A DNA stretch of 64,000 nucleotides. Source: an archaeon (GTDB lineage Archaea; Nanobdellota; Nanobdellia; Pacearchaeales; GW2011-AR1). Every line of letters begins with the position of its first letter. Positions within the stretch are counted from its first letter, which is position 1. Position numbers and translations under genes: made by a program. The DNA is taken from assembly GCA_018694115.1 (NCBI GenBank), contig JABHNB010000012.1, positions 1 to 64,000 on the forward strand, written 5' to 3'. This document shows positions 18,584 to 28,725 of this stretch, piece after piece. The notes beneath the pieces were generated by a model. That model was not told where the DNA came from, searched no databases, and worked only from the letters and a program-made list of their open reading frames with translations.

Positions 18584-18913
18584 CTACTTCTTCTCATCAG
18601 TTGCCCATCGACTCATGAACATCAAAAAGAGAACTCCAACAACTGTTAATATCAAAGCAGAAATCACATTATAAAAAATAAGGCCAGATGCGCCCATATT
18701 CTTTGCTAGAAGATCTACCAGATTTGTAATGGGTTCTCTCCAGGAAAACGCCATCAGAAATCCAAATGCCGCAGAAACTGCAACTAACAATTGTTTCTTG
18801 AACTCCTTCTTAAATTCAGAAGCATGTTTCTTAGCCCTAATATATAATCTATGTCTAACTTCTTTTTCTACTGCTTTCTTTTCCTTCTTATTCAAAACTA
18901 TCTCTGCCATCAC
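18584..18913 (-). CDS. DUF5654-like small membrane protein
   Basis: FKKQLLVAVSAAFGFLMAFSWREPITNLVD plus a second TM. Confidence 0.6.
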   Translation of the reverse strand: MMAEIVLNKKEKKAVEKEVRHRLYIRAKKHASEFKKEFKKQLLVAVSAAFGFLMAFSWREPITNLVDLLAKNMGASGLIFYNVISALILTVVGVLFLMFMSRWATDEKK

Positions 18914-19015
18914 AAAATATCAAAAAATGAATATATAAAGCTAACCAATTCTAAACCATTTCTTCAACTCAACTTGCTTTTTTCCGATACTCAAGAGGAA
19001 AACATACAAGTTGAA

Positions 19016-22000
19016 CTAGAACCACTTTTTTAGTTCAACCTGCTTCTCATTATCTTTCCCAAAGATACTCTCTATGTACATCTTAGTCAACTCAATACCT
19101 TCCTTAGTATATGCTGCAATATTATAATTCTCTGCTAGATCTAATGCGGGATCAAGATATTTCTTAATCGAACCCTCACTTATTGTAAAGATTATCTTCC
19201 CCTTACAATTTGTACATATCCCTGAAAGAGGGGGTCGTCTAAACTTTTCATTACAAGCAACACACCTAAACTGCTGCTGAGCAAACTTTCTCAAATTACC
19301 TCGAATATCCCTAATGAAATGTCTCTCAATAATCAATCTAGCAACATCTTCAGTATCCACCGCACGAATCTTCCCCACCAATTCCATCTGACTTCCAACC
19401 TTATCTTTCATCGTAGGTAGAATCTTATACGCCCCGTTCAAAACACCCAAATTAAAATTACTAGAATCATGTGTGAATCCTGTACAAGTAAATGGACTAG
19501 TCCCTGCAACCAATCTATCCTGAACTGTTTCAATCTTACATTCACTAGAATGTTTTCTCTGTTCAGCCAATTCATAAACTTCCAAAGGATAGTGGTCAGA
19601 CAATTCAAATGTCAAAATCTGATCATCCACCTCTCCAGCACGAATATGTGCATTCAAAACTAAGGGGGCATCCTGGGTTCCACCACGATGAGAAGGTAAA
19701 AATTTCCTAGAGAAATTCAAAAGAACGTCCATCAACATCATCACCGCAGCCTCATCCCCATCACAATCTCTACGCATTGCTGCGTGCATATAGGGAGAAG
19801 CAGTCAATCCTTGCAAATGGTTAAATCCTACAATCCTTCCAATCACCCCAGCACAATTATGGGGAGCCATACATGCAACTAACTGCCCAACCAAATCTTC
19901 TTTAGATTTCAAATTATAATATCTGGGAAGCCCATAAAATTTTTCTAATTCTTCATCAACAAAATTAGCAATATTAAAGAAAACATCATCTGCTTTTTCA
20001 TCATGAGTTACAGGACAAGACGGCAAAACAACATCATGAGGCCGAAGTTCCAAAATCTGATCTTCCATTTCCAGAATCTCTCCATAAATATCTTGCACAT
20101 ATCCTAACTCTTTCAACTTCTCAACAGAAGTTCCAATCTCTACAGGTTTAAAATGAGTAAGGGGAATCTCAGTCCCATCATATCTTATAGTTCCATCCTT
20201 ATTCACACAAAGATTATACTTAGACCTAAGAATTCCCTTAGCCAAGTTTTCAAAATCATGATCTTCAGAAGAAGTTCCTCTAATTCCCTTGATTAATGGA
20301 GGTACTTCATAGGATTTATATCCAATTAATTCCATTGCTTTTTTGAAATAGTGTTTACTATCAATACTCCGGAAAGTATAGGCATTACTCCCATGTTCTT
20401 CACAGGGTTCATCCATCACCTTAGAACAATCCCTACAATAATATTTTCTAACAGTCTTCTTCCCACATTTATCACAAGTAGAATAAATAGATTCATTTCC
20501 ACACTCACAATGAAATAAAGGCCACTGAGATTTTATATATCCTACATTGACTGCCGCTTGAACACTTCGAAGTCGGCCACCCTGGTCAGAGATTGGAAAA
20601 AGTACACTCGGGCTTCCAGTTAACTTTCTAAGCTTTGCTTTTTCAGGACGACCCATCCTAGTCCCAATAAAATCTCCTGCCTTATCTTTAATTAGATATT
20701 TAGAAAGAGAATCTACAATCTCCAATACATCTTCTTTGGACAAACTTTCCTTATTGCTAATAATTCTTCCAACCTCTTCCTTCAAAACAGTTCCATCCCC
20801 AATAAACTCAAATCCTAAATTAACCAATAAAGCTTCGGCATCTCTTGAAATAACAACATTGTCAAAGACTACATCGTGTTCTATTCCTAAAATTTCCAAA
20901 GCTCTTTTAGCCTCAGAAAATTTCTCACGAACCGAACTTTCCCACGGAAGAACCAACTTACCATTCTCTCCACTCCCTCTCCAAATAGCATTCTGTAACC
21001 AATCCATTAACCAATAAAAGTCATCTACAGAAATTTGATTCCAATAAAAGATATGCATAGGATGTAGGGGTAAGGAATATCTTTCAGAAATTTCCATAGC
21101 TTTTCTCAAAGGAACTTTTCGAATATGATTATAAAAATTTGAAATCTTTTCACCAGTAACATCTAATTTTTTCTTCAATTCTAATTCCCACCACTCTTCA
21201 ACATAACCAGGTTTCAATAACTCCGCATTACGATCTATAACATCACTTAAGGGAAATAAAATATCTCCAAGATAAATAATCTCTTCAACTTCATCATATA
21301 TATCTTTAGATTTTTCAAAATCATTAATTCGTTTCACAGAACCATTTTTCAATTTAACAATAGGGCCATCAATAGAATCGCATGAAGTAATAATGCATCC
21401 CTTAGTAGGTTTTTCAATTTTCAATTGAGTTCCATGAGATAAAAATCCATTTGTAATTCCCATAGTAGCAGGATGGATTGAAACTGCAGAAAACCCTGCA
21501 ACCCTAGACCTACCATATCTAAACCTGAATCCTCCCGCACGAGAAGGATGGCCATAAACTGGACGTCCAGCAACTAAATCCTTAATATATGTCGCAACAA
21601 CATCTCCACTTCCCTTCTCTCTCTTTGCATGAATCTCTAAATATTCATCAAGAAAATCAAATCCTTCACATTTCATCCCCGCTTTCTTTGGAGATTGTAA
21701 TCTCTTAACACCCTTAGCTGCCTTCTGGGCAAGCCCTTCAGAGAAAGTTAAACACATTCCACCACGAATAAAATTAGAGGGGACTCTCTCAAGATCCTTA
21801 TAGTTAGAAACCTCTCTTTTCTCAGTAGGATCTCCAGAAATTTGGATGGGAAGGTTCTTTGCAAGAAAAGTCATTTCTTCTTCAGTAGGAAAATATTGTA
21901 AATTGGTAACTCTCTCATGATAATCTGTATTCTCAGTCACATATCTCTTAATTTCCTGATCACTAGGATCATATTTAGCATAACCAAAGTGATCCCTGAG

Positions 22001-22525
22001 ATAATCTATTAACATCAATACAACACATGTGGCAGTAGTTCCTGCAGAACGAATAGGTCCTGAAAAATTAGCAATAAAATATTCTTTCCCATCGCGAGTC
22101 TTACCAATATCTATACCAGTATAACCTTCAATTGGAGAAGCTACAACACCTAAAGTAATATACGCAAAGCCCACACGGATCCCTGCATCAATCGCTTCGA
22201 GTTGATCCTTAAACTTACAAAACTTTTCTTCAGCAATTTCCCTAGCAATAGCAAAACTAACCGAAGTATCTAACTGCCCAAACTCTTCTTCCAACTCAAG
22301 CATCCTTTTAGTGATCTCAACAATCGGCAAATCTGGATAAATAGTAGTAATCAATCCAACAGACTTCTCTGCCATAGTCATTGCCAGAGGAATCTCAACA
22401 TGATCTTCAGGATCAAGACCTTTAGCCCGGGCAGCATTAGCCACCCCATATTCTTTCTTCACCCCCTCACTGATTTTATCAAAATATCCCTCAACATTCC
22501 AATTACATTTCTCACTAATTTCCAT
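19016..22525 (-). CDS. polC: Family D DNA polymerase large subunit DP2, with C-terminal PIP-box (QVELKKWF)
   Basis: 1169 aa; MHAAMRRDCDGDEAAVMMLMD catalytic region; zinc-binding CECGNESIYSTCDKCGKK and CVACNEKFRRPPLSGICTNCKGK. Confidence 0.97.
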   Translation of the reverse strand: MEISEKCNWNVEGYFDKISEGVKKEYGVANAARAKGLDPEDHVEIPLAMTMAEKSVGLITTIYPDLPIVEITKRMLELEEEFGQLDTSVSFAIAREIAEEKFCKFKDQLEAIDAGIRVGFAYITLGVVASPIEGYTGIDIGKTRDGKEYFIANFSGPIRSAGTTATCVVLMLIDYLRDHFGYAKYDPSDQEIKRYVTENTDYHERVTNLQYFPTEEEMTFLAKNLPIQISGDPTEKREVSNYKDLERVPSNFIRGGMCLTFSEGLAQKAAKGVKRLQSPKKAGMKCEGFDFLDEYLEIHAKREKGSGDVVATYIKDLVAGRPVYGHPSRAGGFRFRYGRSRVAGFSAVSIHPATMGITNGFLSHGTQLKIEKPTKGCIITSCDSIDGPIVKLKNGSVKRINDFEKSKDIYDEVEEIIYLGDILFPLSDVIDRNAELLKPGYVEEWWELELKKKLDVTGEKISNFYNHIRKVPLRKAMEISERYSLPLHPMHIFYWNQISVDDFYWLMDWLQNAIWRGSGENGKLVLPWESSVREKFSEAKRALEILGIEHDVVFDNVVISRDAEALLVNLGFEFIGDGTVLKEEVGRIISNKESLSKEDVLEIVDSLSKYLIKDKAGDFIGTRMGRPEKAKLRKLTGSPSVLFPISDQGGRLRSVQAAVNVGYIKSQWPLFHCECGNESIYSTCDKCGKKTVRKYYCRDCSKVMDEPCEEHGSNAYTFRSIDSKHYFKKAMELIGYKSYEVPPLIKGIRGTSSEDHDFENLAKGILRSKYNLCVNKDGTIRYDGTEIPLTHFKPVEIGTSVEKLKELGYVQDIYGEILEMEDQILELRPHDVVLPSCPVTHDEKADDVFFNIANFVDEELEKFYGLPRYYNLKSKEDLVGQLVACMAPHNCAGVIGRIVGFNHLQGLTASPYMHAAMRRDCDGDEAAVMMLMDVLLNFSRKFLPSHRGGTQDAPLVLNAHIRAGEVDDQILTFELSDHYPLEVYELAEQRKHSSECKIETVQDRLVAGTSPFTCTGFTHDSSNFNLGVLNGAYKILPTMKDKVGSQMELVGKIRAVDTEDVARLIIERHFIRDIRGNLRKFAQQQFRCVACNEKFRRPPLSGICTNCKGKIIFTISEGSIKKYLDPALDLAENYNIAAYTKEGIELTKMYIESIFGKDNEKQVELKKWF

Positions 22526-23120
22526 TTTGAATTAAACTCCCTTCATATTTTTTTATTTCTGCAACAACATCTCCCCAACCATAACAACGAATAACATTCT
22601 CATGAGAAAGTTTTTGATTCCATGGCTGATTAAATAAAAGGACCTGTAGACCCTTCCCTGCATAACATTCAGAATGAAATGCATTATCTTCAACAATTAC
22701 TCCAATTTCTAAATCCCCACAAATTTTATCTTTGGATTTTGAAGACTGTCCTGGATAAAATTCTCCAGAGAATATTAATTGAGAAAAATGTCCGGAGTAA
22801 TTATTTCCTAAAAATTCTTCAGTATCTTCTTTCATCCAAGAAGGACAAGCAGTAATAGCAAATAGCTCATGATATCTTTTCAATAAAGCAACTGCATCTG
22901 AAGAGCCTTCAATAGCCTTAACCATTTTAAAATCCTCTGAAAGACAATAATCATCCAACAATTTACCTGCTTCTTCATAACTAACACCTATAATCTCACC
23001 AAGATTATATACTCCTTGTTCACATGATTTGAAGTCTGTTGAATTTTCCCGGTTATAATACTCCCAAAATCCTCCCATCAAATCTCTCAACACTCCATCA
23101 ATATCAACTGCAATTTTCAT
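22515..23120 (-). CDS. HAD-superfamily 5'(3')-deoxyribonucleotidase-like protein
   Basis: VDIDGVLRDL DxDG motif; ITACPSW; VIVEDNAFHSE. Confidence 0.75.
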   Translation of the reverse strand: MKIAVDIDGVLRDLMGGFWEYYNRENSTDFKSCEQGVYNLGEIIGVSYEEAGKLLDDYCLSEDFKMVKAIEGSSDAVALLKRYHELFAITACPSWMKEDTEEFLGNNYSGHFSQLIFSGEFYPGQSSKSKDKICGDLEIGVIVEDNAFHSECYAGKGLQVLLFNQPWNQKLSHENVIRCYGWGDVVAEIKKYEGSLIQNGN

Positions 23121-24793
23121 TCCATTTCACCTCCATAAATAAGACCCTCGCTATCCCCTTCACTAACCGTTCCTTCCTTACCATTTACATTACATACTAA
23201 ATTATCTCCACTCTCCCATTTAATCTCTTTTTGTCCATCAGAAAAATCAAGTATCTTAATTTCCCTATTTTTTAAATTGAATAGAGGGACCTTACAAGGA
23301 TCCGGAACATTACCTACTTTCTCTTCAAAAGGAGTAATAGACTGCCAACAAGAGCTTGCAATAAGTAAAACATTATTATGTATTGAAATTTCAGGACGAT
23401 GTTGATCTGCAGTTGCAAGGATATCGGGAATAATATCTATTACCATTGGATCTCCCTTCTCACAAGGAATATAATCCATCCCACCATGCATTGGGGCAAG
23501 ATGTCTTCGTCTTAACATTTCCTTTACAACACGAGTAGGAGATCTATGTCCAAAATTGGTTCGAATCTCAGGAATTTCATCAATAAATCTGTTTATACTT
23601 GCACCATGATACATTAAAATTTTAAATCCTCCATCGACTTCCACTAAAGAAGGGTTTGGAACGAGGTGGACATTCTCCATTTTATGTAATCCTTCTGCAA
23701 AACGTTCTCCAATTATTGGTTGAGGCTCCCCTACCCAAACAGAATCATGCTGACCTGGACAAATAATAATTTGTATATCACTTCTTATTAATTTTAAAAT
23801 CTCTTCTACCTTTTCATACTGTCCTCTAGAGGTTTTTTGAATCAAATGTTTCTCCTGGCCAGGATAATGACTAACACCATCCACATTATCTCCTGTCAAA
23901 AATAAATATTTAACTTTTTTAGCTAGAGCTCGCTGCCTATCATCTCCTTCTTCACCATTTAACCATTTTACAAATCTCAATAGATTATCTTCTAAGAACA
24001 TTGTAGATCCAGCATGAAAATCTCCACTAAATGCAACATATTCATCAAAATCTGAAGTCCTCTTTTCCTTTAGTCCACCCTCGGGGAAATTAAGATCATT
24101 TGCAAATAACATTTCACTAGAACCTGAAACATTAATTGCAACAATGTCATCAGGAAGTAAGTCTCTAGCCTTATCAAATACCTCTTGCTTATTATGATTG
24201 ACTAAAACTCTAGAAACTCCAGTCATATCTTCCACTTCTAACATCATATTTTTATTTTTAGTCATCCTTTTTCCTAAAATAGAAACAATAATAGTATAAC
24301 TCCCCCTTTCATTCCCAATCTTCCTTATAGAAGTCAAATCATCAAAATCCCTAGCTTCCAAGTATCCCTTTATTGATTCGTAACGTGATCTAAAATGTTT
24401 AACAAAATCCTTAACGGTAATCTTTTTTTGAGGAAATGCAGGAGCAGATAATAATTTCACCTTACCTACTTTCGCCTCACTAGCTGTTAAATCAGTTCCA
24501 GCCTCATCATTTTCATTTTTCTCATTCCCAAAACTTTCCCCCTTATACCCCATTCCTATAAAGAAATGGTCCATTTCATCATCTCCAGAATAATTAACTA
24601 AAGCATCCCTAATCTTTTTAAAGTGACTAGTAAAAATGGTTTTAGTTATCACTCTCTCTTCAATCCCTAAATTACTAAGAGTTTCTATAACTTTTTGGGA
24701 ACCCTCCTCTTTCAGCTCAGAAAGCATTTCAAGCATTTCCTTATCTAAAAGAAAACCTTTCGCCATACACATTTTTAATATTTCGCTTGCCAT
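23117..24793 (-). CDS. polB: Family D DNA polymerase small subunit DP1 (phosphoesterase fold)
   Basis: FSGDFHAGS, LTGDNVDGV, CPGQHDSV, LMYHGASI metallophosphoesterase motifs characteristic of DP1. Confidence 0.95.
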   Translation of the reverse strand: MASEILKMCMAKGFLLDKEMLEMLSELKEEGSQKVIETLSNLGIEERVITKTIFTSHFKKIRDALVNYSGDDEMDHFFIGMGYKGESFGNEKNENDEAGTDLTASEAKVGKVKLLSAPAFPQKKITVKDFVKHFRSRYESIKGYLEARDFDDLTSIRKIGNERGSYTIIVSILGKRMTKNKNMMLEVEDMTGVSRVLVNHNKQEVFDKARDLLPDDIVAINVSGSSEMLFANDLNFPEGGLKEKRTSDFDEYVAFSGDFHAGSTMFLEDNLLRFVKWLNGEEGDDRQRALAKKVKYLFLTGDNVDGVSHYPGQEKHLIQKTSRGQYEKVEEILKLIRSDIQIIICPGQHDSVWVGEPQPIIGERFAEGLHKMENVHLVPNPSLVEVDGGFKILMYHGASINRFIDEIPEIRTNFGHRSPTRVVKEMLRRRHLAPMHGGMDYIPCEKGDPMVIDIIPDILATADQHRPEISIHNNVLLIASSCWQSITPFEEKVGNVPDPCKVPLFNLKNREIKILDFSDGQKEIKWESGDNLVCNVNGKEGTVSEGDSEGLIYGGEME

Positions 24794-24868
24794 TTTTAAT
24801 CGAACTTTGTTCGTAAAATTGAGGAACTACATTCCTGTGGGAATTGTCCTCAGTATTTATTTAAGTAT

Positions 24869-26083
24869 TTATATGCCAAGACTATCTACTAACATAGCCT
24901 CAACTTTATCAAATAAATTTGATGGAATCGATAATTTAATCTCTCTCGTCCTTCCATGCCTCCCTTTAGAGATCACTTTAGCATTAATTAATCCTAACAT
25001 ATCTATTTCTGCCAATATATCTGAGATTCTTCTTTGAGTCAACGGATCAGTTTTTGTATCTCCACATAACTCTTGATAATAATTATATACGTCTCCTGTA
25101 AAAAATTTATCCCCGTCTTCCCCTTTAGCCTTTTTAGTAAGTTGTATTATAGAATATAAAACCAATTGAAATTGTTTTGGTTCCGAATCAACAATATCTA
25201 AAATTTTATCCCTCTCCATCTTATTATTTGCAAGATCTATATAGTCTTCTTCAACTAATTTTTTTCCTTCCCTCTCCGACAATTCTCCAGCAATTCTAAG
25301 TAAATCAAGAGCCCTACGTGCATCCCCATGTTCCCTTGCAGCATACGCAGCACATTTAGCAACAACACCATCTGCTATAGCTCCCTCCTTAAATGCCTTC
25401 TCACAACGATTATTCAAAATCTCTTGTAATTGTATCGCATTATATGGTGGAAAAACAAACTCCTCCTCACCTAGGGAAGACCTAACCCTTGGATCAATAT
25501 TCTCTAAGAAAGTTACATCATTAGAAATCCCTATCAAAGATATCTGAGCATTACTTAATTCAGAATTAAGACGTGTTAACGAATATAAAAATCCGTCAGA
25601 GATTTTCTTAACTGCAGAATCTATCTCATCAAAAATAAATACTATCAATTGTTTCTTTGAATCAACCAATTCAATAAATTTTGACCAAACCTGATCTGTA
25701 GGTAAACCTGTGGTGGGAATTGTCCCCCCTAATTGACGAATCAATGCCGCCAGAATCCTATACTCTGTATCTGCAACCTTCTTCAATTTACAATTCAAAT
25801 ATTCAAACTTAATTTCTACCCCCAATTCCTCAGCTTTCTTCATCAATTCATCCTGGACATATTGGATAGATAGAGTCTTTCCAGTCCCAGTTTTCCCATA
25901 AACAAACAAATTACTCGGTCTCTCTCCCCTCAATGTAGAAGCTAAAATACTTGCAATTGATTTTATTTGTTCATCCCTATGGGGAATTGATTCAGGAGTA
26001 TATCTTACTTGAAGAACCCCTTTGTTTTGAAACAAACTATTATTAATCGCCGAATCAAAAATATTCCCTAATTCAACACCCAT
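24869..26083 (-). CDS. cdc6: Orc1/Cdc6 replication initiator
   Basis: VYGKTGTGKTLSIQYVQ Walker A, FIFDEIDS Walker B, C-terminal winged helix. Confidence 0.95.
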   Translation of the reverse strand: MGVELGNIFDSAINNSLFQNKGVLQVRYTPESIPHRDEQIKSIASILASTLRGERPSNLFVYGKTGTGKTLSIQYVQDELMKKAEELGVEIKFEYLNCKLKKVADTEYRILAALIRQLGGTIPTTGLPTDQVWSKFIELVDSKKQLIVFIFDEIDSAVKKISDGFLYSLTRLNSELSNAQISLIGISNDVTFLENIDPRVRSSLGEEEFVFPPYNAIQLQEILNNRCEKAFKEGAIADGVVAKCAAYAAREHGDARRALDLLRIAGELSEREGKKLVEEDYIDLANNKMERDKILDIVDSEPKQFQLVLYSIIQLTKKAKGEDGDKFFTGDVYNYYQELCGDTKTDPLTQRRISDILAEIDMLGLINAKVISKGRHGRTREIKLSIPSNLFDKVEAMLVDSLGI

Positions 26084-26156
26084 TTTTATCCCCCATTATC
26101 ACCATAATTAAAATATAGGTTGAGACTTTTTAAACTTTCATATACTTGAAAATATG

Positions 26157-26910
26157 CCTTCCCACCCTTTATTTCAGATGGAGAATATTTTGTTAAATTT
26201 ATTTCTCTATCTCTCTCCACCACAGACTTAAATAAAAAAAAGAATAATCTTCCGTCGCTGATAACTTATTTACATTAAATTATCTAAAATACATGATTCT
26301 ACCCCCTACCCCTTCATTTCCCCTCCAAAAGAAATTCAAAAAATAAAATAAATACCTTATTCAATTCCCCAATAATAATTACCCACTACAATATTCTCCC
26401 CACATATCCCTTCTTTCATCTAAATAATTGTTCCTTCCAAAAATATAATCAATCTAACATAACTATCCTAATATACCATATTACAATATAATTATTACCA
26501 TATACTATAATCAAATATACACTATTAGAACATATATAATACAATATAGGTATATATAATATATATAATATATAATATAAATATTTATAAATAAAAATTA
26601 TAAAAAACAACAATTTAAAAGCCATAATACTTATAAAATAACTTCCAAATGAAATGAAGGGGTAGCAGAGTTATACATAAAAAAGGAGTAATAAGTGCGC
26701 ACAATCCAATGATTAATAGAATAATCTCAATTTTTACTAAAAAATACACCTTTATTTCAAATAGATTTTATTATTTATTTCTCTTAACAATCTTTTGAAT
26801 TTTTTAATGATTATTGATCCAAATTAATAAATTAATAAAACAAATTTTAAATTCTACCAATAAATTATATCACTCAATCACACAAACATTTATAAATAAT
26901 TTTCATTTCA
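26157..26910. other. Candidate replication origin: AT-rich region with inverted ORB-like boxes next to cdc6
   Basis: ctaccccttcatttc (26306-26320) and its exact reverse complement gaaatgaaggggtag (26651-26665) flank a very AT-rich core (~26440-26640); weaker related boxes at 26157-26182 and 26747-26764. Confidence 0.75.
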
Positions 26911-26917
26911 ACAAGCC

Positions 26918-27172
26918 ATGGATAAGAAACCTTTCAAAGCACTTCTTGGAAAACAGATCGTAACCAAGGAAGGAAAGAAACTTGGTGTCGTTAAGGATAT
27001 TACTTTTGAGGCAAGAACAGGAGAATTAATACACCTTGTTCTAAAGGATTTAACAACTTATACTTCAAATCTTTCATTAGAAAGAACAAAAGATAGAGAG
27101 GCATTGGTACCTTACAATTCAGTAATTGCCGTCGGTGATTTCATTGTTGTAAGTGAAGAAGATTTAATGTAG
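26918..27172 (+). CDS. PRC-barrel domain protein
   Basis: LLGKQIVTKEGKKLGVVKDITFEARTGELIHLVL...VPYNSVIAVGDFIVV. Confidence 0.85.
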   Translation: MDKKPFKALLGKQIVTKEGKKLGVVKDITFEARTGELIHLVLKDLTTYTSNLSLERTKDREALVPYNSVIAVGDFIVVSEEDLM

Positions 27173-27231
27173 AAATATAGTAACTTTCTTAGTACAATAA
27201 ACTTTATAAACCAAATTTATCAAAATATAAC

Positions 27232-27660
27232 ATGGCAGAAAAAACAAAAACAATGAACATTGTAGGATCTAACTTAACTAAAGTTAGTGGTGAAAGGAAT
27301 CCTGACTTTAAGGGAAAGCTAGAATTGAATACTAATATTAATTTAAGGTCTGTTGAAAAATTCAAATCCTCCCAGGCAAAACAAGAGGTTCTAAAGGTAG
27401 ATTATCAATTTGAGATTAAATATGGTGAACTCGGAGGAGTATCTATAGAAGGAATACTATTCATCTCTGCAGACCCTAAAACCATAAAAGAAGCAATAAA
27501 GGATAAAGCGGACAATAATTACAATTCTCCTACCCAAATGGCTATTATGAACATTATTATTCAAAAATCTTCAATAAAAGCCTTCGAAATTGAGGAAGAA
27601 CTCGGACTTCCAATACACATTCGGCTTCCTACACTACAGGCATCCGAAAACAAAAACTAA
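27232..27660 (+). CDS. Conserved protein, possibly SecB-like fold
   Basis: Alternating beta pattern LKVDYQFEIKYGELGGVSIEGILFIS and IEEELGLPIHIRLPTL; fold assignment is inference. Confidence 0.5.
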   Translation: MAEKTKTMNIVGSNLTKVSGERNPDFKGKLELNTNINLRSVEKFKSSQAKQEVLKVDYQFEIKYGELGGVSIEGILFISADPKTIKEAIKDKADNNYNSPTQMAIMNIIIQKSSIKAFEIEEELGLPIHIRLPTLQASENKN

Positions 27661-27678
27661 ATCTTTCCCTTTTCTAAA

Positions 27679-28005
27679 ATGCCTTTAAGAAATCTACCTT
27701 CCAAAATTCGTGCAGAACTTGACCAATTTTCAATTGGTGGACACGTTCAAGCAGAGGCAGCAATAGATAACATGAAATCTTATGATCCTACCCAAATTAG
27801 TGGAGATCCACACTCTACATACCATGTAGGTAAGAATAAAGAAGCCTCTGTGAGGAAGTATTTATGCCCCTTTTCCAAAGATACTGTTATCCAAACACAA
27901 CATGATGGCAAAATCCAAACAGTTTCAGTACCCGAAGAGCATCGTAGGACTGCATTACTACTACAATTAATAGCTTTAAACAATTTATTATCTAATAATT
28001 CTTAA
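27679..28005 (+). CDS. Hypothetical protein
   Basis: 108-aa ORF, ATG..TAA, in a gap between plausible genes. Confidence 0.45.
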   Translation: MPLRNLPSKIRAELDQFSIGGHVQAEAAIDNMKSYDPTQISGDPHSTYHVGKNKEASVRKYLCPFSKDTVIQTQHDGKIQTVSVPEEHRRTALLLQLIALNNLLSNNS

Positions 28006-28038
28006 AAAATTTGATTTTTTTACATAAACTTTTTCAAA

Positions 28039-28546
28039 AACTAAAAAATTTACCAATTTATTTTATCATTTCTCAATTCTTTTTGTTAACAATGGGTAAC
28101 TTAGTGAAAACCTATAACAAAATATATAAAACCATTAAACTTTTACAGATTATATTAAAAAAGAGATAATAAAAATATAAAATGCCTACAATTTCTCAAG
28201 AAAAACGCGAAAGAATTTCAGAACAGATACTTCATTATCTATTTGGGATCTTTCCTAAACAAGTTTTTACTTCAGATATAGCAAAAGAACTTGCACGTGA
28301 TGAAGAATTTATAAAATCATTACTAATTGAGTTACAAAAAAAAGATTTAGTGATAAAAATAGACAAAAATCCTGAAGGAATAAAATATTCTCGCAGACTT
28401 CGATGGAGAATCTCTAATAAGGCACACGAAATTTATAAAAAAATGCAGTAGTTAGAAATTTTCTAAATTTTTCATCACTTTCCCTAAATTTTTCACATAA
28501 TTTTCTAAAATTTCTAACTAAAAAATTTACCAATTTATTTTATCAT
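28039..28546. repeat. Exact 31-bp direct repeats (28039-28069 and 28516-28546) flanking a winged-helix gene
   Basis: aactaaaaaatttaccaatttattttatcat twice. Confidence 0.9.
28182..28451 (+). CDS. Winged-helix DNA-binding protein
   Basis: PKQVFTSDIAKELARDEEFIKSLLIELQKKDLVIKIDKNPEGIKYSRRLRWRIS. Confidence 0.65.
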   Translation: MPTISQEKRERISEQILHYLFGIFPKQVFTSDIAKELARDEEFIKSLLIELQKKDLVIKIDKNPEGIKYSRRLRWRISNKAHEIYKKMQ

Positions 28547-28725
28547 AAACTATTATTTATTTTTCATTATAAACCAAAAATTTATTGAATTATTTTTTTA
28601 TTTGTGAAATATATGAATAAAAATTATTTTTTATCAGTTCTTTTCTAAAATTTTCTAAACGGACAACATTAATTATTTTTTAAGCCAATTTACTCAATGT
28701 TCCCTCCTTAAATCCAAAATATATT

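Noticed and set aside
19016-22525. Intein in DP2
   Set aside because: Length and continuous motif order fit an uninterrupted DP2; no intein splice motifs seen.
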